Shown here piece after piece: positions 63,478 to 64,000 of a stretch of DNA of 64,000 nucleotides (its first letter is position 1; the number at the start of each line of letters is the position of its first letter). The notes under the pieces were generated by a model, which saw nothing but the letters and a program-made list of their open reading frames with translations, made no database searches and was not told the DNA's origin. This DNA comes from Pseudoalteromonas lipolytica (GTDB lineage: Bacteria; Pseudomonadota; Gammaproteobacteria; Enterobacterales; Alteromonadaceae): assembly GCF_001306915.1 (NCBI RefSeq), contig NZ_LJTC01000003.1, forward strand, positions 186,001 to 250,000, in the 5' to 3' direction. The position numbers were made by a program, and so were the translations under genes.

Positions 63478-64000
63478 ATGTCACGATTTTTTATTGATCG
63501 GCCCATATTTGCATGGGTACTTGCTATCGTTGTGATGCTGGCAGGTATCTTAGCAATTAGAAGTTTGCCGGTTGCGCAGTATCCATCCATTGCACCACCT
63601 GCAATTAGTATTCAAGCCACATACCCTGGTGCGTCGGCCCGTACTCTAGAAGATACGGTTACACAGGTTATTGAACAAAAAATGAAAGGGCTAGATGGCT
63701 TGCTCTACATGTCTTCAACCTCTGAGTCTAACGGCTCTGCGACATTAACCTTAACCTTTAGTGCAGATACAGACCCTGATATCGCACAGGTTCAAGTACA
63801 AAACAAATTGTCGCTTGCAACACCGTTATTACCAGAAGAAGTACAACGTCAAGGTGTCTCGGTTGCAAAATCGGCTCGTAACTTCTTAATGGTTGTTGGC
63901 TTTGTATCTGAAGACGGCAGCATGAACAACATCGATATTGGTGATTATGTTTCATCAAACGTGCTTGATATTATTTCGCGCGTAAACGGTGTCGGTGAAG
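63478..64000 (+). CDS. RND efflux pump (AcrB/MexB), 5' part, cut by window edge
   Basis: An open frame runs from ATG 63478 to the window edge. It encodes [20 protein letters not shown], then [25 protein letters not shown] and [20 protein letters not shown], unmistakable AcrB N-terminus. The 174 residues seen cover TM1 and the first part of the porter domain. With the adaptor it forms a second RND system in this window. Confidence 0.92.
   Translation, partial: MSRFFIDRPIFAWVLAIVVMLAGILAIRSLPVAQYPSIAPPAISIQATYPGASARTLEDTVTQVIEQKMKGLDGLLYMSSTSESNGSATLTLTFSADTDPDIAQVQVQNKLSLATPLLPEEVQRQGVSVAKSARNFLMVVGFVSEDGSMNNIDIGDYVSSNVLDIISRVNGVGE

Overview
The window looks like chromosomal DNA of a marine gammaproteobacterium, most probably Pseudoalteromonas or a close Alteromonadales relative. 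I infer this from the AT-rich coding style, the large TonB-dependent receptors, the Vibrio/Pseudoalteromonas-type chromosomal integron integrase, and the mix of cold-marine housekeeping genes. No rRNA, tRNA, CRISPR array or complete insertion sequence was found.

Layout. (1) 1-2.3 kb: end of a RegB/PrrB-type sensor kinase with its RegA/PrrA-type regulator, then three small proteins of little-known function. (2) 2.4-10.2 kb: a carboxylate-sensing block made of a TonB-dependent receptor, a DctB-like kinase and a DctD-like sigma-54 activator in one operon, followed by a porin and a DASS/SLC13 anion transporter. Sigma-54-type -24/-12 elements precede both the receptor and the porin. (3) 10.3-16.1 kb: aldehyde dehydrogenase, Sel1-repeat protein, DUF6279 lipoprotein, diguanylate cyclase and a LysR regulator. 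(4) 16.2-24.0 kb: an RND efflux operon (adaptor, pump, outer-membrane factor), apparently extending into a quinone-oxidoreductase-like gene, a DCC-family protein and a YhhN membrane protein. (5) 24.4-28.2 kb: a surface lipoprotein joining a subtilisin domain to a VWA domain, a small lipoprotein that resembles a free protease propeptide, and a parvulin.

(6) 28.2-34.9 kb is the accessory region: a chromosomal integron of nine cassettes, all on the minus strand and each with its own attC site. A candidate attI and an integrase gene pointing the other way follow. The integrase promoter carries a perfect LexA box, but the integrase has lost an internal segment of about 120 codons and is frameshifted. 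Next to it lies a higBA toxin-antitoxin pair whose toxin is broken by a nonsense codon and a triplicated 11-bp unit, while the antitoxin is intact.

(7) 35.1-40.5 kb: a YfcC/DcuC-family transporter, two divergent M24 peptidases, a flavin reductase and an SDR oxidoreductase. (8) 40.9-52.7 kb: ppc, a TPR-histidine kinase, a STAS-like protein, cdd, udp, a DUF2189 protein, an arginase-family hydrolase, a solute-binding protein and a CNNM/CorC-type membrane protein.

(9) 52.7-60.4 kb: a likely cyanophycin-utilisation locus. A secreted cyanophycinase is divergent from a large TonB-dependent receptor, a second YfcC/DcuC-family transporter and an IadA-like isoaspartyl dipeptidase. Together they could cut external cyanophycin to beta-Asp-Arg, import it, and split it to Asp and Arg. 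The arginase-family gene a few kb away could use the arginine. (10) 60.5-64 kb: a small membrane protein, a phosphofructokinase and the start of a second RND efflux operon that runs off the end.
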